From Bacteroidales bacterium (GTDB lineage: Bacteria; Bacteroidota; Bacteroidia; Bacteroidales; UBA932), in contig JAFWRQ010000017.1 of the NCBI GenBank assembly GCA_017519865.1, positions 31,316-95,315 of the forward strand: 64,000 nucleotides of DNA, written 5' to 3'. The position numbers and the translations under genes were made by a program. The notes under the pieces were generated by a model. That model saw only the letters and a list, made by a program, of their open reading frames with translations. It searched no databases and was not told the DNA's origin. This document shows, one piece after another, positions 26,461 through 35,897 of this stretch. How positions within the stretch are numbered: position 1 is the first letter of the stretch; each line of letters opens with the position of its first letter.

Positions 26461-27837
26461 TTAGTTCTCTGATTCAAATTCGTCCAATATGTCGAGTTCG
26501 GTCTTGAGGTCGTCGTGTGTCATCTTGAGGGGCTCTGCCTTGCGTATCTCCCTGTCTATCTTCCTGGATGCTTCGCGGCTGATCGAAAGGATGACGCCGA
26601 AGGCTATGCAGAAGACTATGAACGACGATGATCCGTAACTGATGAGCGGCAGGGTCTGGCCCGTGAGGGGACCGATGCCTGCATTGATCAGCATGTGCAT
26701 CATGGCCTGGCCGCTTATGAGCAGTATCAGGCCGGCCACGGCAATCTTGCCGAAATTGTCCTTGCAGTTGCGCACTATCACAGATCCCCGCGCCAGCAGA
26801 CTGACATACAGGACAATGACTATCAGCGCTCCGAGCAGCCCATATTCTTCTACAATGAAACTGAACATATAGTCCTCGTACATCACCGGTACGACGTAAC
26901 GCTGGGTGCTCTGGCCCGCGCCCTTGCCCAGGAGTCCGCCCTGCTTGATGGCGATCTTGGCACTGTAGGGCTGGCGGAGCTTATCCAGGGCGGCGTTGTA
27001 TTCCGGCGAGTTGGGCGCAGCGTTGTGGAAATCCTCCAATGCGTCGCCGCTGCCCTTTAGGCGGCTCACCCAGGTGTCCACGCGGGTTCCTTCAAGCAGT
27101 GTACCGCCGGTCACCTTGTTGATCAGGATGATTCCTGCAATCAGGGCGACAACCGCAAAGGCTGGAGCAATGAGTTCCTTGATGCTCAGGCCTCCGACCA
27201 GGATGGTCAGGAACATGATGAGGCCGATGAACGCGGCGCTGGATCCGCTTCCCAGGGCTACGAGGCCCATCACGAACACCATGGGGAAGTAGATGTATAT
27301 GGTCTTCTGCCAGCCCGGTTTTCCGAGCCAGCGGAAACCGCTCTTCTTCGAGAGCCAGTTGGCAATGTGGAAACGTTTCTTCTGGAAAGCGTCCACTGCC
27401 CAGGCCAGGTACATGACCATGGCCACCTTTATGACTTCGTAGATGTGGAGCTGGAGCCCGCCTATCTTGATGACGCGCCAGGCGCCGTTGATCTGGCCGG
27501 CCTTGAAGAAGGGAAGGCTGTCGAAATGCGTCACGACCACGATCAGCAGCAGCGCCGACAGCGGGAATCCCAGACGTGCCAGGAAGCGGTAGCCCCTTAC
27601 GCTTATGAAATTGTAGCATACCAGCAGCAGGACCATGCCCAGGAAGATGACCTTGAAGAGGTCCAGGACCACGTCTACGCGGGTCTGGGTCCCGTTCATC
27701 ACCTCCTTGGTGGTGGATGTGGACGAGAATATGCAGACTGCTGATATCATAATCAGCATCAGCACGATCATCCAGACGACCTTGTCACCTTTGAGGCCGT
27801 CGAAGAAATTCCATATCCTGCTTTTCTGAGCCATCAT
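26461..27837 (-). CDS. ftsW: SEDS peptidoglycan glycosyltransferase FtsW
   Basis: 458 aa polytopic membrane protein of the SEDS family, which polymerises glycan strands with its partner FtsI at the septum. Multiple hydrophobic helices are present. The C-terminal LLINAGIGPLTGQTLPLISYGSSS is the SEDS signature. A soluble loop (about residues 230-300) precedes the conserved AIKQGGLLGKGAGQS. A charged cytoplasmic tail ends the protein. Its location between murD and murG fits FtsW rather than RodA. Confidence 0.96.
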   Translation of the reverse strand: MMAQKSRIWNFFDGLKGDKVVWMIVLMLIMISAVCIFSSTSTTKEVMNGTQTRVDVVLDLFKVIFLGMVLLLVCYNFISVRGYRFLARLGFPLSALLLIVVVTHFDSLPFFKAGQINGAWRVIKIGGLQLHIYEVIKVAMVMYLAWAVDAFQKKRFHIANWLSKKSGFRWLGKPGWQKTIYIYFPMVFVMGLVALGSGSSAAFIGLIMFLTILVGGLSIKELIAPAFAVVALIAGIILINKVTGGTLLEGTRVDTWVSRLKGSGDALEDFHNAAPNSPEYNAALDKLRQPYSAKIAIKQGGLLGKGAGQSTQRYVVPVMYEDYMFSFIVEEYGLLGALIVIVLYVSLLARGSVIVRNCKDNFGKIAVAGLILLISGQAMMHMLINAGIGPLTGQTLPLISYGSSSFIVFCIAFGVILSISREASRKIDREIRKAEPLKMTHDDLKTELDILDEFESEN

Positions 27838-27846
27838 TCCTATGTT

Positions 27847-29187
27847 TTACAGGTTCCTGACGGCGTTCTTGAACTGTTCGCCCCTGTCTTCGTAACTGTT
27901 GAAGAGGTCGAAACTCGCGCAGCAGGGACTGAGCAGCACCACGTCGCCGGCGGTCGCAAGGCGGCTTGCGGCCTTTACGGCCGCTTCGGCCGACTGCGTG
28001 TCGACCATGCGGTCGGCTCCGACGATGCCCTCGAAGTGGTCGTGGATCTTGGCGTTGTCGACTCCCAGGCAGACTATCGCCTTGACCTTCTCTCGTACGA
28101 GTTCGTCCAGGACGGAATAGTCGTTGCCCTTGTCCTTGCCTCCGACTATCCATACCACGGGCTTGGTCTGGCATTCGAGTGCGTACCATGCCGAGTCGAC
28201 GTTGGTGGCCTTGGAGTCGTTGATGTAGAGGACATCCTTGATGCTCAGCACGGGTTCGAGCCTGTGCTCGACGGGCTCGAAGGTGGAGAGGCTGCCGCGG
28301 ATGACCTCGTCGTCGATGTCGACGGCCTTGGCGGCCAGCGCCGCCGCCATCGAGTTGTAGATGTTGTGCTTGCCGCCCAGCGCGAGTTCCTTGAGGTAGA
28401 TCTCGCTCTCGCTCTCCTCGTATTTCACGACTATCTTCTCTCCGTCGAGATATGCGCCCTGGGAGACCTTTCCCTTCTGGGTGAAAGGAAGCATCTTGGC
28501 CTGTATGATGATCTTGTTCAGATGGTCGATGGTGATGGCGTCGTCGGAGTCGAAGATGAAGCAGTCCTCGGGGCGGAGGTTGCGCGTGATGCGGAACTTG
28601 GCCTTGACGTACTCCTCCATGTTGTAGTTGTAGCGGTCGAGATGGTCCGGGGTGATGTTTGTGATGATGGCGATGTCTGGACGGAAATCATATACGTTGT
28701 CCAACTGGAAACTGCTGATTTCCAGGACATAATAGTCGAAATGCTCGGTCGCCACCTGGAAAGCGTAGCTCTTGCCGATATTGCCGCCCAGGCCCACGTT
28801 GAGGCCTGCCTGCTGGAGCAGGTAGTATATCAGCGACGTGGTCGTGGTCTTGCCGTTCGACCCGGTGATACAAATCTTCTTTGCGGTATCGTAGCGGCCC
28901 GCGAACTCGATTTCCGAAAGGATGGGCGTGCCCTGCTGCATGAGTTTCTGCACCATGGGTGCGGCGGTGGGTATGCCCGGGCTCTTCACCACCTCGTCGG
29001 CGTTGAGGATGAGTTCCTCGCTGTGCTGCCCCTCCTCGAAGGGGATCTCCCACTGCCTCAGGGTGTCGGCATAGTGTTCCGCGATCTTCCCCTTGTCCGA
29101 GAGGAAGACATCGAATCCTTTCACTTTGGCGAGCACTGCGGCTCCCACTCCGCTCTCGGCTCCTCCCAATACTACAATCCTTGACAT
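27847..29187 (-). CDS. murD: UDP-N-acetylmuramoyl-L-alanine--D-glutamate ligase
   Basis: 446 aa Mur ligase that adds D-Glu. The N-terminal IVVLGGAESGVGAAVLAK is the MurD Rossmann-like UDP-binding motif. The P-loop is ICITGSNGKTTTTSL (about residue 108). FRPDIAIITNITPDHLDRY and YINDSKATNVDS match MurD-specific motifs. It lies between mraY (15 bp) and ftsW (9 bp). Confidence 0.98.
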   Translation of the reverse strand: MSRIVVLGGAESGVGAAVLAKVKGFDVFLSDKGKIAEHYADTLRQWEIPFEEGQHSEELILNADEVVKSPGIPTAAPMVQKLMQQGTPILSEIEFAGRYDTAKKICITGSNGKTTTTSLIYYLLQQAGLNVGLGGNIGKSYAFQVATEHFDYYVLEISSFQLDNVYDFRPDIAIITNITPDHLDRYNYNMEEYVKAKFRITRNLRPEDCFIFDSDDAITIDHLNKIIIQAKMLPFTQKGKVSQGAYLDGEKIVVKYEESESEIYLKELALGGKHNIYNSMAAALAAKAVDIDDEVIRGSLSTFEPVEHRLEPVLSIKDVLYINDSKATNVDSAWYALECQTKPVVWIVGGKDKGNDYSVLDELVREKVKAIVCLGVDNAKIHDHFEGIVGADRMVDTQSAEAAVKAASRLATAGDVVLLSPCCASFDLFNSYEDRGEQFKNAVRNL

Positions 29188-29202
29188 ATTAAGTATCTGT
29201 TA

Positions 29203-30387
29203 TTATCTGACTTTAAGCAATGCTAGCGTTGCGACCGCGAGGATGATCTCCACGAACCAGAACCGCGCGACTATCTTGGCCTCCGGAAGTGCGTGGACCG
29301 GCTTCTGGATCAGGGCGGGGATGCCTTCTTTCTGGAAATGGTGGTGCAGCGGCGTCATCTTGAAGACGCGGCGTCCGGCACCGTATTTTTTCTTCGTTTT
29401 CTTGAAATAGGCCCTCTGGATGATGACCGAAAGGCTCTCCACGAGGAAGATGCCGCACAGGATGGGCAGCAGCAGTTCCTTGCGGATGAGGACGGCGGCT
29501 ACGCCGATGATGCCGCCGAGCGTCAGGCTTCCGGTGTCTCCCATGAACACCTGGGCGGGGTAGCAGTTGTACCACAGGAACCCTACAAGGGCTCCGACGA
29601 ATGCGGACATGAATACCGCTACCTCTCCCGAACCGGGTATGTACATGATGTTCAGGTAGTCGGCGTTGATGACGTTGCCTCCCAGCCAGCCCAGGACGCC
29701 TATCACGACTCCCACGATGGCGGAAGTGCCGGCCGCGAGGCCGTCCATGCCGTCGGTGAGGTTGGTGCCGTTCGAACAGGCCAGGATGACGAAGATGATC
29801 AGCGCCAGATAGATGCCCCAGGTGCAATAGACTCCGAACTGTCCCTTGAAGGGCGACAGCCAGGAGTAGTCGAATTCGTTGCCCTTGAAGAACGGGATGG
29901 TGGTAACGAGATTGTCCGTAGGGATGGACGGGCTGACGCACACTATCAGGGCGATGCAGAAGGCCAGACCGAACAGGAGAAGCATCTTGGTTCTCTCCCT
30001 GAGGCCTTCCTTATTGTGCTTGAACACCTTTATGTAGTCGTCGGCGAAGCCCACCGCACCGCACCAAAGGGTGGTGAGGAGCAGGAGCTGTGTATATATG
30101 TTGGTCAGGTCTGCCACAAGCAGGACGCCCACCAGGGTGGCGGCGATTATGATGATGCCTCCCATAGTGGGAGTGCCTTTTTTCTGCATCTGTCCCTCCA
30201 GCCCGAGGTCGCGGATGGTCTCGCCGATCTGGCGGCGCTGGAGCCAACGGATGATGGGCTCTCCGGCGAAGAAAGCGAAGAGCATACCCAGTACGTTTGC
30301 GAGTATGGCCCTGAAGGACAGGTAGCCCATCAGGCCGTGTCCCGGGAAATCGTAGTCTTTAAGCGCTTCAAAAAGATGATAGAGCAT
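29203..30387 (-). CDS. mraY: phospho-N-acetylmuramoyl-pentapeptide transferase
   Basis: 394 aa membrane enzyme that transfers phospho-MurNAc-pentapeptide to undecaprenyl phosphate (lipid I). Motifs: GTPTMGGIIII (about residue 93), VGFADDYIKV with the Asp-Asp pair, NLTDGMDGLA, MGDTGSLTLGG and the C-terminal PLHHHFQKEG. About ten membrane segments. It lies between murE (17 bp) and murD. Confidence 0.98.
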   Translation of the reverse strand: MLYHLFEALKDYDFPGHGLMGYLSFRAILANVLGMLFAFFAGEPIIRWLQRRQIGETIRDLGLEGQMQKKGTPTMGGIIIIAATLVGVLLVADLTNIYTQLLLLTTLWCGAVGFADDYIKVFKHNKEGLRERTKMLLLFGLAFCIALIVCVSPSIPTDNLVTTIPFFKGNEFDYSWLSPFKGQFGVYCTWGIYLALIIFVILACSNGTNLTDGMDGLAAGTSAIVGVVIGVLGWLGGNVINADYLNIMYIPGSGEVAVFMSAFVGALVGFLWYNCYPAQVFMGDTGSLTLGGIIGVAAVLIRKELLLPILCGIFLVESLSVIIQRAYFKKTKKKYGAGRRVFKMTPLHHHFQKEGIPALIQKPVHALPEAKIVARFWFVEIILAVATLALLKVR

Positions 30388-30404
30388 AATCTTTCAAACA
30401 GGTA

Positions 30405-31811
30405 TCAGGATCGTACACTTGCATAAATCTCCTCGACGATTTCCTTCTCGTCGAAATGTCTCTTTTCCCGGCCGATTATCTGGTAGGTCTCGTGACCCTT
30501 TCCGGCGAGAAGGATGGTTGCACCTTCGTCGGCGGTGAGGATGGCGGTCCGGATCGCCTCCTTGCGGTCGGCGATGAATATCGCCTTTGCCAGGCCGGCA
30601 GGGCTGAAGCCCTTGCGGATGTCTTCCAGTATGTCTTCAGTCCGCTCGGTGCGGCTGTTGTCGGAGGTTACGATGATGCGGTCGGCATATTCTTCGGCGA
30701 CCTTTGCCATCTCCGGGCGCTTTGTCCTGTCACGGTCGCCGCCGCAGCCGAACAGGCAGATCAGCTGCTTTGACGGCTCGATGTCGCGGAGGGTCTTGAG
30801 TACGTTCTCCATCGCGTCCGGGGTGTGGGCGTAGTCGATGATGGTCGAGATGCTGCGTGGCCCGCGGATGTTTTCGAGGCGGCCCTTGGCGGACTCGAGC
30901 TTGCTCAGCGACAGCAGGGCTTCCTCCTGCGTGGCGCCTACGGCCAGCGCCGCCGAGTAGATGGCGAGCAGGTTGTAGGCATTGTGCTGGCCGATGAGCC
31001 GGGTCCAGACCTCGACTCCGTCCATCTTTAGCATCATTCCCTCGAAACTTTCCTCCATGATGCGGCAGGTGTGGTCCGCGAGACTCTTGCAGGAATAAGT
31101 GACCACCTTGGCAGCTGTATTCTGAACCATCACGAGGCCGTTGCGGTCGTCGATGTTGGTGATGGCCGTAGCGTCGGCGGGAAGGTTGTCGAAGAACAGT
31201 TTCTTGCAGCGGAGGTACTCGGCGAAGGTCCCGTGGTAGTCGAGGTGGTCGTGGGTGAGGTTGGAGAATATCCCGACCTTGAACTTCAGTCCTGCGACGC
31301 GCTCCTGCTCGATGCCGATGGAACTCACTTCCATGAAGCAGTACTCGCATCCTGCGTCTACCATGCGGCTCATCAGGGAGTTGATGGTGATGGGGTCGGA
31401 GGTGGTGTTGTCGGTCTCCAGGCGTTCAGTGCCGACGTAGTTGGCGATGGTGGAGAGCAGTCCGCAGTTGTATCCGAGACCCATGAACATGTGGTAAAGG
31501 AGTGTCACGGTCGTAGTCTTTCCGTTGGTGCCCGTGATACCCACGAGCTGCAGCTTCTCCGAGGGATGGTCGAAGAAATTGGCGGCGCAGAGGGCGAGGC
31601 CCCTGCGGTCGGCGGAGACGACCGCCGCCGCGCCCGCCTCGAGCGCCGCTCCGATGAACTTGTGTCCGTCAGTGGCGAAGCCCTTCACTGCTATGAACAG
31701 TGAACCGGCTCCGGCCTTCCGCGAGTCGCTGCAGATGGAGAGGATCTCGGTCCCGGGTTCACCGTGGACGATCTCCGCTCCGGTATTCCTGATGATGTCT
31801 TCGAGTCTCAT
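30405..31811 (-). CDS. murE: UDP-MurNAc-tripeptide synthetase (MurE; diaminopimelate type likely)
   Basis: 468 aa Mur ligase adding the third residue of the stem peptide. The P-loop is GITGTNGKTTTVTLL (about residue 91) and MEVSSIGIEQERV is the MurE SSH-like motif with Ile in place of the usual His. Substrate choice is normally read from a DNPR motif for meso-diaminopimelate; here it is DNSR (residues 384-387). The Arg that contacts diaminopimelate is kept but the Pro is replaced. Overlaps ftsI by 4 bp. No murF or ddl follows in the cluster. Confidence 0.96.
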   Translation of the reverse strand: MRLEDIIRNTGAEIVHGEPGTEILSICSDSRKAGAGSLFIAVKGFATDGHKFIGAALEAGAAAVVSADRRGLALCAANFFDHPSEKLQLVGITGTNGKTTTVTLLYHMFMGLGYNCGLLSTIANYVGTERLETDNTTSDPITINSLMSRMVDAGCEYCFMEVSSIGIEQERVAGLKFKVGIFSNLTHDHLDYHGTFAEYLRCKKLFFDNLPADATAITNIDDRNGLVMVQNTAAKVVTYSCKSLADHTCRIMEESFEGMMLKMDGVEVWTRLIGQHNAYNLLAIYSAALAVGATQEEALLSLSKLESAKGRLENIRGPRSISTIIDYAHTPDAMENVLKTLRDIEPSKQLICLFGCGGDRDRTKRPEMAKVAEEYADRIIVTSDNSRTERTEDILEDIRKGFSPAGLAKAIFIADRKEAIRTAILTADEGATILLAGKGHETYQIIGREKRHFDEKEIVEEIYASVRS

Positions 31812-33916
31812 TTCAAAGTCACTTTTACGGTGCCGCCCTTGGTCGCGGCCGTTCCGGCCTTCGGGGACTGGGAGGCGACGTGGCCCGTTCCCGTGTATTC
31901 ACATTTCATCCCGGTGCTCTCCACCGCGAACAGCGCGTCCCTGAGGCCGAGTCCGGACAGGTCCGGAACGGTGGGACTGTCCTCCGTCTGCGCCAGCATT
32001 GTCTGCGCAGGCATCGGAGGAACCGCCGACTGTGGTTCGAGCGTTTCCATCCATACCGGATCCATCGCCCAGATGCCGTCCACGATGTCGCGTGCGGCCA
32101 GGGCGGGGAGGGTTCCTCCGTAGAAACTCTCACGGTCCAGCGTAGAGTAGATCACAACGATGAAGGAGTATTTGGGTTCCTCTGCCGGGAAGAAGCCCAC
32201 GAACGTGGCCTGGTTCTTCTTGCGGCCCCATTCGTCGGTGTAGCGCCCGGCGGCGGTCTTGGAATCCTGTGCATCCAGGACTATCCTGGCGGTTCCGGTC
32301 TTGCCGGCTACCTTGAATTTCGTGTTCTTCAGTCTCGTGGCGGTACCGCTTTGGACGACGGCGGTGAGGCCGCGGGTGATGGTATCGGCTGTCGCGCGTG
32401 AGCAGATGGAGGCGTTGAGTATGCTCGGGCCGAGCTTTTCCTTGACCACGCCGTTCTTCTCGATGTCCTCGACAAGGTACGGCTTCATCATCTTGCCCTT
32501 GTTGGCTATGGCATTGTAGAACGTAAGGATATGCAGCGGGGTCTCCGTCACGGAATAGCCGTAGGCCGTCGTGCCAAGGCTCGTAGCGCTCCAGGAGTCC
32601 CGGTCCGGCGAAGGTACCTGCGGCGTGGCCATGCCGTCGAGGTCGAAGTCGAAAGCCTCGCCCAGCTTGTACATATACAGCTTGTCGATGAAGTCCTTGG
32701 GGCGCTTGGCGTAATGCGTGATGGCCAGGTGCGCGAATACATAGTTCGAGGACATCTCCAGGCCCCTGAGGATGGTGATCTCGTTGGTGCCGTACTGGCG
32801 TTCGTAGTCGTAGATGTGCTGGTCGAGAGGAAGGGTGCCCTCGCGGCCGTGGTTGGTGGGGATGGTCTCTTCGAGGGAATGGATGCAACCGTCCTCGAGC
32901 AATGTCATGATGGTGGAAGCCTTGAACACCGAACCGGGCTCTCCGGCGCGGCCGATGGCATAGTTGTATGACTCCTCCATCTTCCCGGTCTTGGGGTCGC
33001 GCTTGAGATTGACCATGGCGCGGATGGCTCCGGTGCTGACGTCCATCACCACGGCGCAGCCGCCCTCGATCTTGCGGTTGGTGTCGATCTGGGCCCTCAG
33101 TGAGCGGTCGGCGAGATCCTGTATGTCGACGTCCAGGGTCGTGCGGACATCCAGTCCGTCCACGGGCTTGACGGCCGTGCTGTCGAAGGTCTGGACGGTC
33201 TCCCTGGCATCTTTCCTCCTGGTGTACCGGTAGCCTTCGGAGCCGTGGAGCTTCGAGTTGTACTTGCCCTCGATCCCGATGTAGTTGTTGGTGCTGGCGT
33301 CGGTGTTGTCACGCACGAAGCCGATGACACGGCGCGCAAGCGTGCCGTAGGGATATTGCCTGACGTCCTTCTGCGTGACTATGAGCCCTCCCTTGAACTG
33401 GCCTTCCCTGAAGAGGGGGAGGGCCTTGATCTCCTGAAGGGTCTCGTAGTCGACGGGGGTGCCGATGGAGCGGTAGCGCTTGCCCTGCTCGCGGTCGTTG
33501 CGGATCATTTCGTAGTATTCGGCAGCGGTCTTCTCGGGGAAGAACCTCTCCAGACCGGCCGAAAGTTCCCTTGCCTTGTCCAGCCACTCCCTTTCGCGCT
33601 CCTTGCCTTCCCTGGAGTCGCTGGCGAACTCGTCCTTCAGCACGGAGGGGTCCATGGCGATGGTGTACGAGGGAAACGAGATGGCGAGCATGCGGCCGTC
33701 GCGGGCGAGGATGGCTCCGCGTGCCGGACGCATCACGTCCTTGGTCACAGGGGGCGTAAGTTTCGCCTCGATTACGGGGTCGGGCTTGAAGAAGAACTGT
33801 ACGGCAATGATCTGCCCCACCAGGACCAGCGCCCCGATGAGGAAGAAGATGTAGAAAATGTACATGATCCTTCCGATCCTGTCCCTTTGACCCTTATTCT
33901 CTACGTTCTCTGCCAT
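31808..33916 (-). CDS. ftsI: septal class B penicillin-binding protein (FtsI) with C-terminal PASTA domain
   Basis: 702 aa. It crosslinks septal peptidoglycan as the transpeptidase partner of FtsW. One N-terminal membrane helix (about 18-42), a PBP dimerisation domain, then the transpeptidase domain with Ser329 and Lys332 of SVFK, a SxN motif in MSSNYVFA (about 388) and KTG in VAGKTGTARI (about 548). The last 60 residues (VPDLSGLGLRDAL...) are a PASTA domain, typical of Bacteroidota FtsI but absent in E. coli. Overlaps murE by 4 bp and follows ftsL by 4 bp. Confidence 0.96.
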   Translation of the reverse strand: MAENVENKGQRDRIGRIMYIFYIFFLIGALVLVGQIIAVQFFFKPDPVIEAKLTPPVTKDVMRPARGAILARDGRMLAISFPSYTIAMDPSVLKDEFASDSREGKEREREWLDKARELSAGLERFFPEKTAAEYYEMIRNDREQGKRYRSIGTPVDYETLQEIKALPLFREGQFKGGLIVTQKDVRQYPYGTLARRVIGFVRDNTDASTNNYIGIEGKYNSKLHGSEGYRYTRRKDARETVQTFDSTAVKPVDGLDVRTTLDVDIQDLADRSLRAQIDTNRKIEGGCAVVMDVSTGAIRAMVNLKRDPKTGKMEESYNYAIGRAGEPGSVFKASTIMTLLEDGCIHSLEETIPTNHGREGTLPLDQHIYDYERQYGTNEITILRGLEMSSNYVFAHLAITHYAKRPKDFIDKLYMYKLGEAFDFDLDGMATPQVPSPDRDSWSATSLGTTAYGYSVTETPLHILTFYNAIANKGKMMKPYLVEDIEKNGVVKEKLGPSILNASICSRATADTITRGLTAVVQSGTATRLKNTKFKVAGKTGTARIVLDAQDSKTAAGRYTDEWGRKKNQATFVGFFPAEEPKYSFIVVIYSTLDRESFYGGTLPALAARDIVDGIWAMDPVWMETLEPQSAVPPMPAQTMLAQTEDSPTVPDLSGLGLRDALFAVESTGMKCEYTGTGHVASQSPKAGTAATKGGTVKVTLK

Positions 33917-33920
33917 GGCA

Positions 33921-34280
33921 TCATTTCTTCAATACGGTTGCGGGTTTCTCCGGCTCCGTCACCTTGGAGCCGCTCGCTTTCAGCAGTTCCTCGAGCGCTG
34001 CCCTGCGGTTGAGGGTTCTAAGTTCGAACTCGAGGTTGGCGTGCTCGATCTCCAGTTCCTTGATGGCGGCCTGGTTCTTTTCGACCTTGGCCAGCGTCGA
34101 ATCGACCACCAGGCTGAACCAGATCAGCATGCCGAAGAGGAAGAAGGTATAGACGATGTGGATGAAATACCTTCCGATGTTCAGGCGGAGGAGGAACTGC
34201 CCGTGAAGGATGGCCTTTACGCTCTCCTTCAGCAGTCTTCCTACGTCCTGGATCTTCCATTTCTGTCCTTCACCCATCAT
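33921..34280 (-). CDS. ftsL: FtsL-like cell division protein
   Basis: 119 aa bitopic protein: a cytoplasmic segment, one membrane helix (about residues 42-62, HIVYTFFLFGMLIWFSLVV) and a short coiled coil (about 65-108, KVEKNQAAIKELEIEHANLEF). This is the size and topology of FtsL. Position between rsmH and ftsI is the family's standard place; sequence alone would not prove it because FtsL diverges quickly. Overlaps rsmH by 4 bp. Confidence 0.85.
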   Translation of the reverse strand: MMGEGQKWKIQDVGRLLKESVKAILHGQFLLRLNIGRYFIHIVYTFFLFGMLIWFSLVVDSTLAKVEKNQAAIKELEIEHANLEFELRTLNRRAALEELLKASGSKVTEPEKPATVLKK

Positions 34281-35233
34281 CCGTTCCTCCTTTCCTTATC
34301 CCCTGCGAGGGGCTTTTCCGCCGTCCTGAGCTTTGCGCTCCGGGCGCGTGTGTTGGACGCTATCTCGCTCTCCTGGGGCAGTATGGGCTTGCGGTCCAGT
34401 GCCCTCAGCGGGGTGGCGGTACGTCCATAGACGTCTTTCTCGACGGTGCCGTCGATGTTGCCGGACTTGATGAAATTCTTCACCATACGGTCCTCGAGGG
34501 AATGGTAGGTGATTATGACAAGCCTGCCGCCCGGCTTCAGGCTTTTCGCAGCGCCGTCGAGGAATTTCCCCAGCGAGCGCATTTCCTGGTTGACCTCGAT
34601 CCGCAGCGCCTGGTACACCTTGGCGAGATACTTGTGCTCCGCGTATGCGGGGAGGACGGGCTTGATGGCCGCGTCCAGGTCTCCCGTGGTGCGGATCTCC
34701 GCCTTGGCGCGCGCCGCGGCGACGAGCGCCGCCAGCCTGCGGGAGTTCTCCACCTCGCCGTACAGGCGGAAAACCTTCTCCAGCTCATCCTGTTCGTATG
34801 TGTTGACGACGTCGGCGGCGGTGAGCTCCGCCATCGTGTTCATGCGCATGTCCAGGGGAGCGTCGTAGCGGAACGAGAAGCCTCTCCCGGCGGTGTCGAA
34901 CTGGTGGGACGACACCCCGAGATCGGCCAGGATACCGTCCACAACGCACTCCCGGTAATCGCGTGCGGCCTTGCGGGCCTCCAGGAGTGCGAAATTGTGG
35001 ACGAATCGGAAATTATTGTGGACCAGGGTGAGACGCGGATCGTCCACCCTGCCTGCTATCGCATCGCTGTCGCGGTCGAAGGCCATGAGCCTTCCCTCCG
35101 GGGAGAGCCTCGAGAGTATCTCCGCGGAGTGTCCGCCGCCACCGTATGTGGCATCGATGTAGAATCCTGATGGATCGGTGATCAGAGCATCAACGCTCTC
35201 TTTGAGAAGTACCGGGACGTGATATTCCGACAT
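34277..35233 (-). CDS. rsmH: 16S rRNA (cytosine-1402 N4)-methyltransferase
   Basis: 318 aa AdoMet-dependent methyltransferase (formerly MraW) acting in the ribosomal decoding centre. The N-terminus HVPVLLKESVDAL and the cofactor loop YIDATYGGGGHSAEIL are diagnostic. GILADLGVSSHQFD, RGFSFRYDAPLDMRM and YHSLEDRMVKNF are further signatures. Second gene of the dcw run, 11 bp after mraZ. Confidence 0.98.
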   Translation of the reverse strand: MSEYHVPVLLKESVDALITDPSGFYIDATYGGGGHSAEILSRLSPEGRLMAFDRDSDAIAGRVDDPRLTLVHNNFRFVHNFALLEARKAARDYRECVVDGILADLGVSSHQFDTAGRGFSFRYDAPLDMRMNTMAELTAADVVNTYEQDELEKVFRLYGEVENSRRLAALVAAARAKAEIRTTGDLDAAIKPVLPAYAEHKYLAKVYQALRIEVNQEMRSLGKFLDGAAKSLKPGGRLVIITYHSLEDRMVKNFIKSGNIDGTVEKDVYGRTATPLRALDRKPILPQESEIASNTRARSAKLRTAEKPLAGDKERRNG

Positions 35234-35244
35234 TTGCCAGCCTC

Positions 35245-35697
35245 CTACCTTGATTCAGGCAGTCTTCCGGCTATGGCTACGAATTCGTCGTTCGAGATCC
35301 TGGAGGCCTCGTACTTCTCCTTGGCCCAGATCTCGATCTTGTAATCATTGCCGGAAAAAACCACTTCCTTGGTTGCACCGATACGATCCAGAAGTTCCTT
35401 CGAGATCGAAATGCGTCCGAATTTGGCATCCGGCTCCACAACGTCGCGGTCACGCATATAGGCTCTCCAGAACCTCGCGTGCTCCTCGTTGAAGAAATTC
35501 AGTCGGGACTTGACTTCCGCAGACTGCCTTTCCCACTCCTCGAAAGTGTACATTTCGAGACAGTCTGCGAAGATGTCCTTCTTGATGACGAAACGCATGT
35601 CACCGCCCTCGGGCATTGCACCCTTCAACGGCGCGGGGAAGACGAGCCGCCCCTTGTCGTCGAGCTTGGAGGTGTAGTTGCCGATGAATGTGACCAT
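35245..35697 (-). CDS. mraZ: MraZ transcriptional regulator
   Basis: 150 aa from ATG 35697. The longer frame begins upstream of the promoter and has no similarity. MraZ is a DNA-binding protein made of two AbrB/SpoVT-like halves. Half one starts FIGNYTSKLDDKGRLVFPA; half two contains GRISISKELLDRIGATKEVVFSG. In other bacteria it controls its own dcw operon. First gene of the cluster here. I looked upstream for the repeated GTGG-type sites reported for MraZ and do not see a clear array. Confidence 0.96.
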   Translation of the reverse strand: MVTFIGNYTSKLDDKGRLVFPAPLKGAMPEGGDMRFVIKKDIFADCLEMYTFEEWERQSAEVKSRLNFFNEEHARFWRAYMRDRDVVEPDAKFGRISISKELLDRIGATKEVVFSGNDYKIEIWAKEKYEASRISNDEFVAIAGRLPESR

Positions 35698-35728
35698 GGT
35701 TCCAAAAACTAGTTTCACGCGATTGGTA

Positions 35729-35736
35729 CAAAGGTA
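35729..35736 (-). promoter_or_regulatory. promoter -7 box of the dcw cluster (mraZ)
   Basis: Minus strand TACCTTTG, a match to TAnnTTTG, 31 bp upstream of the mraZ ATG. No clear -33 TTG. The 200-bp gap between mraZ and the divergent radC is otherwise AT-rich and holds no gene. I see no good -7 box for radC, only a weak TTTCTTTG near 35890. Confidence 0.6.
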
Positions 35737-35897
35737 AGAAAAAGTTTTCCATTTTGTTCCACTCTTTTCCAAATTTTTCCACAACGCAATGTTGATAAAC
35801 ATAAAGATTCTTCCACGGACATATCAATTCATCTTTTACTCCTCAGAAATATATCTTTTTTAAGTTCCTGCAAGTCGTTTTTCCTTTTCTTTGTACC

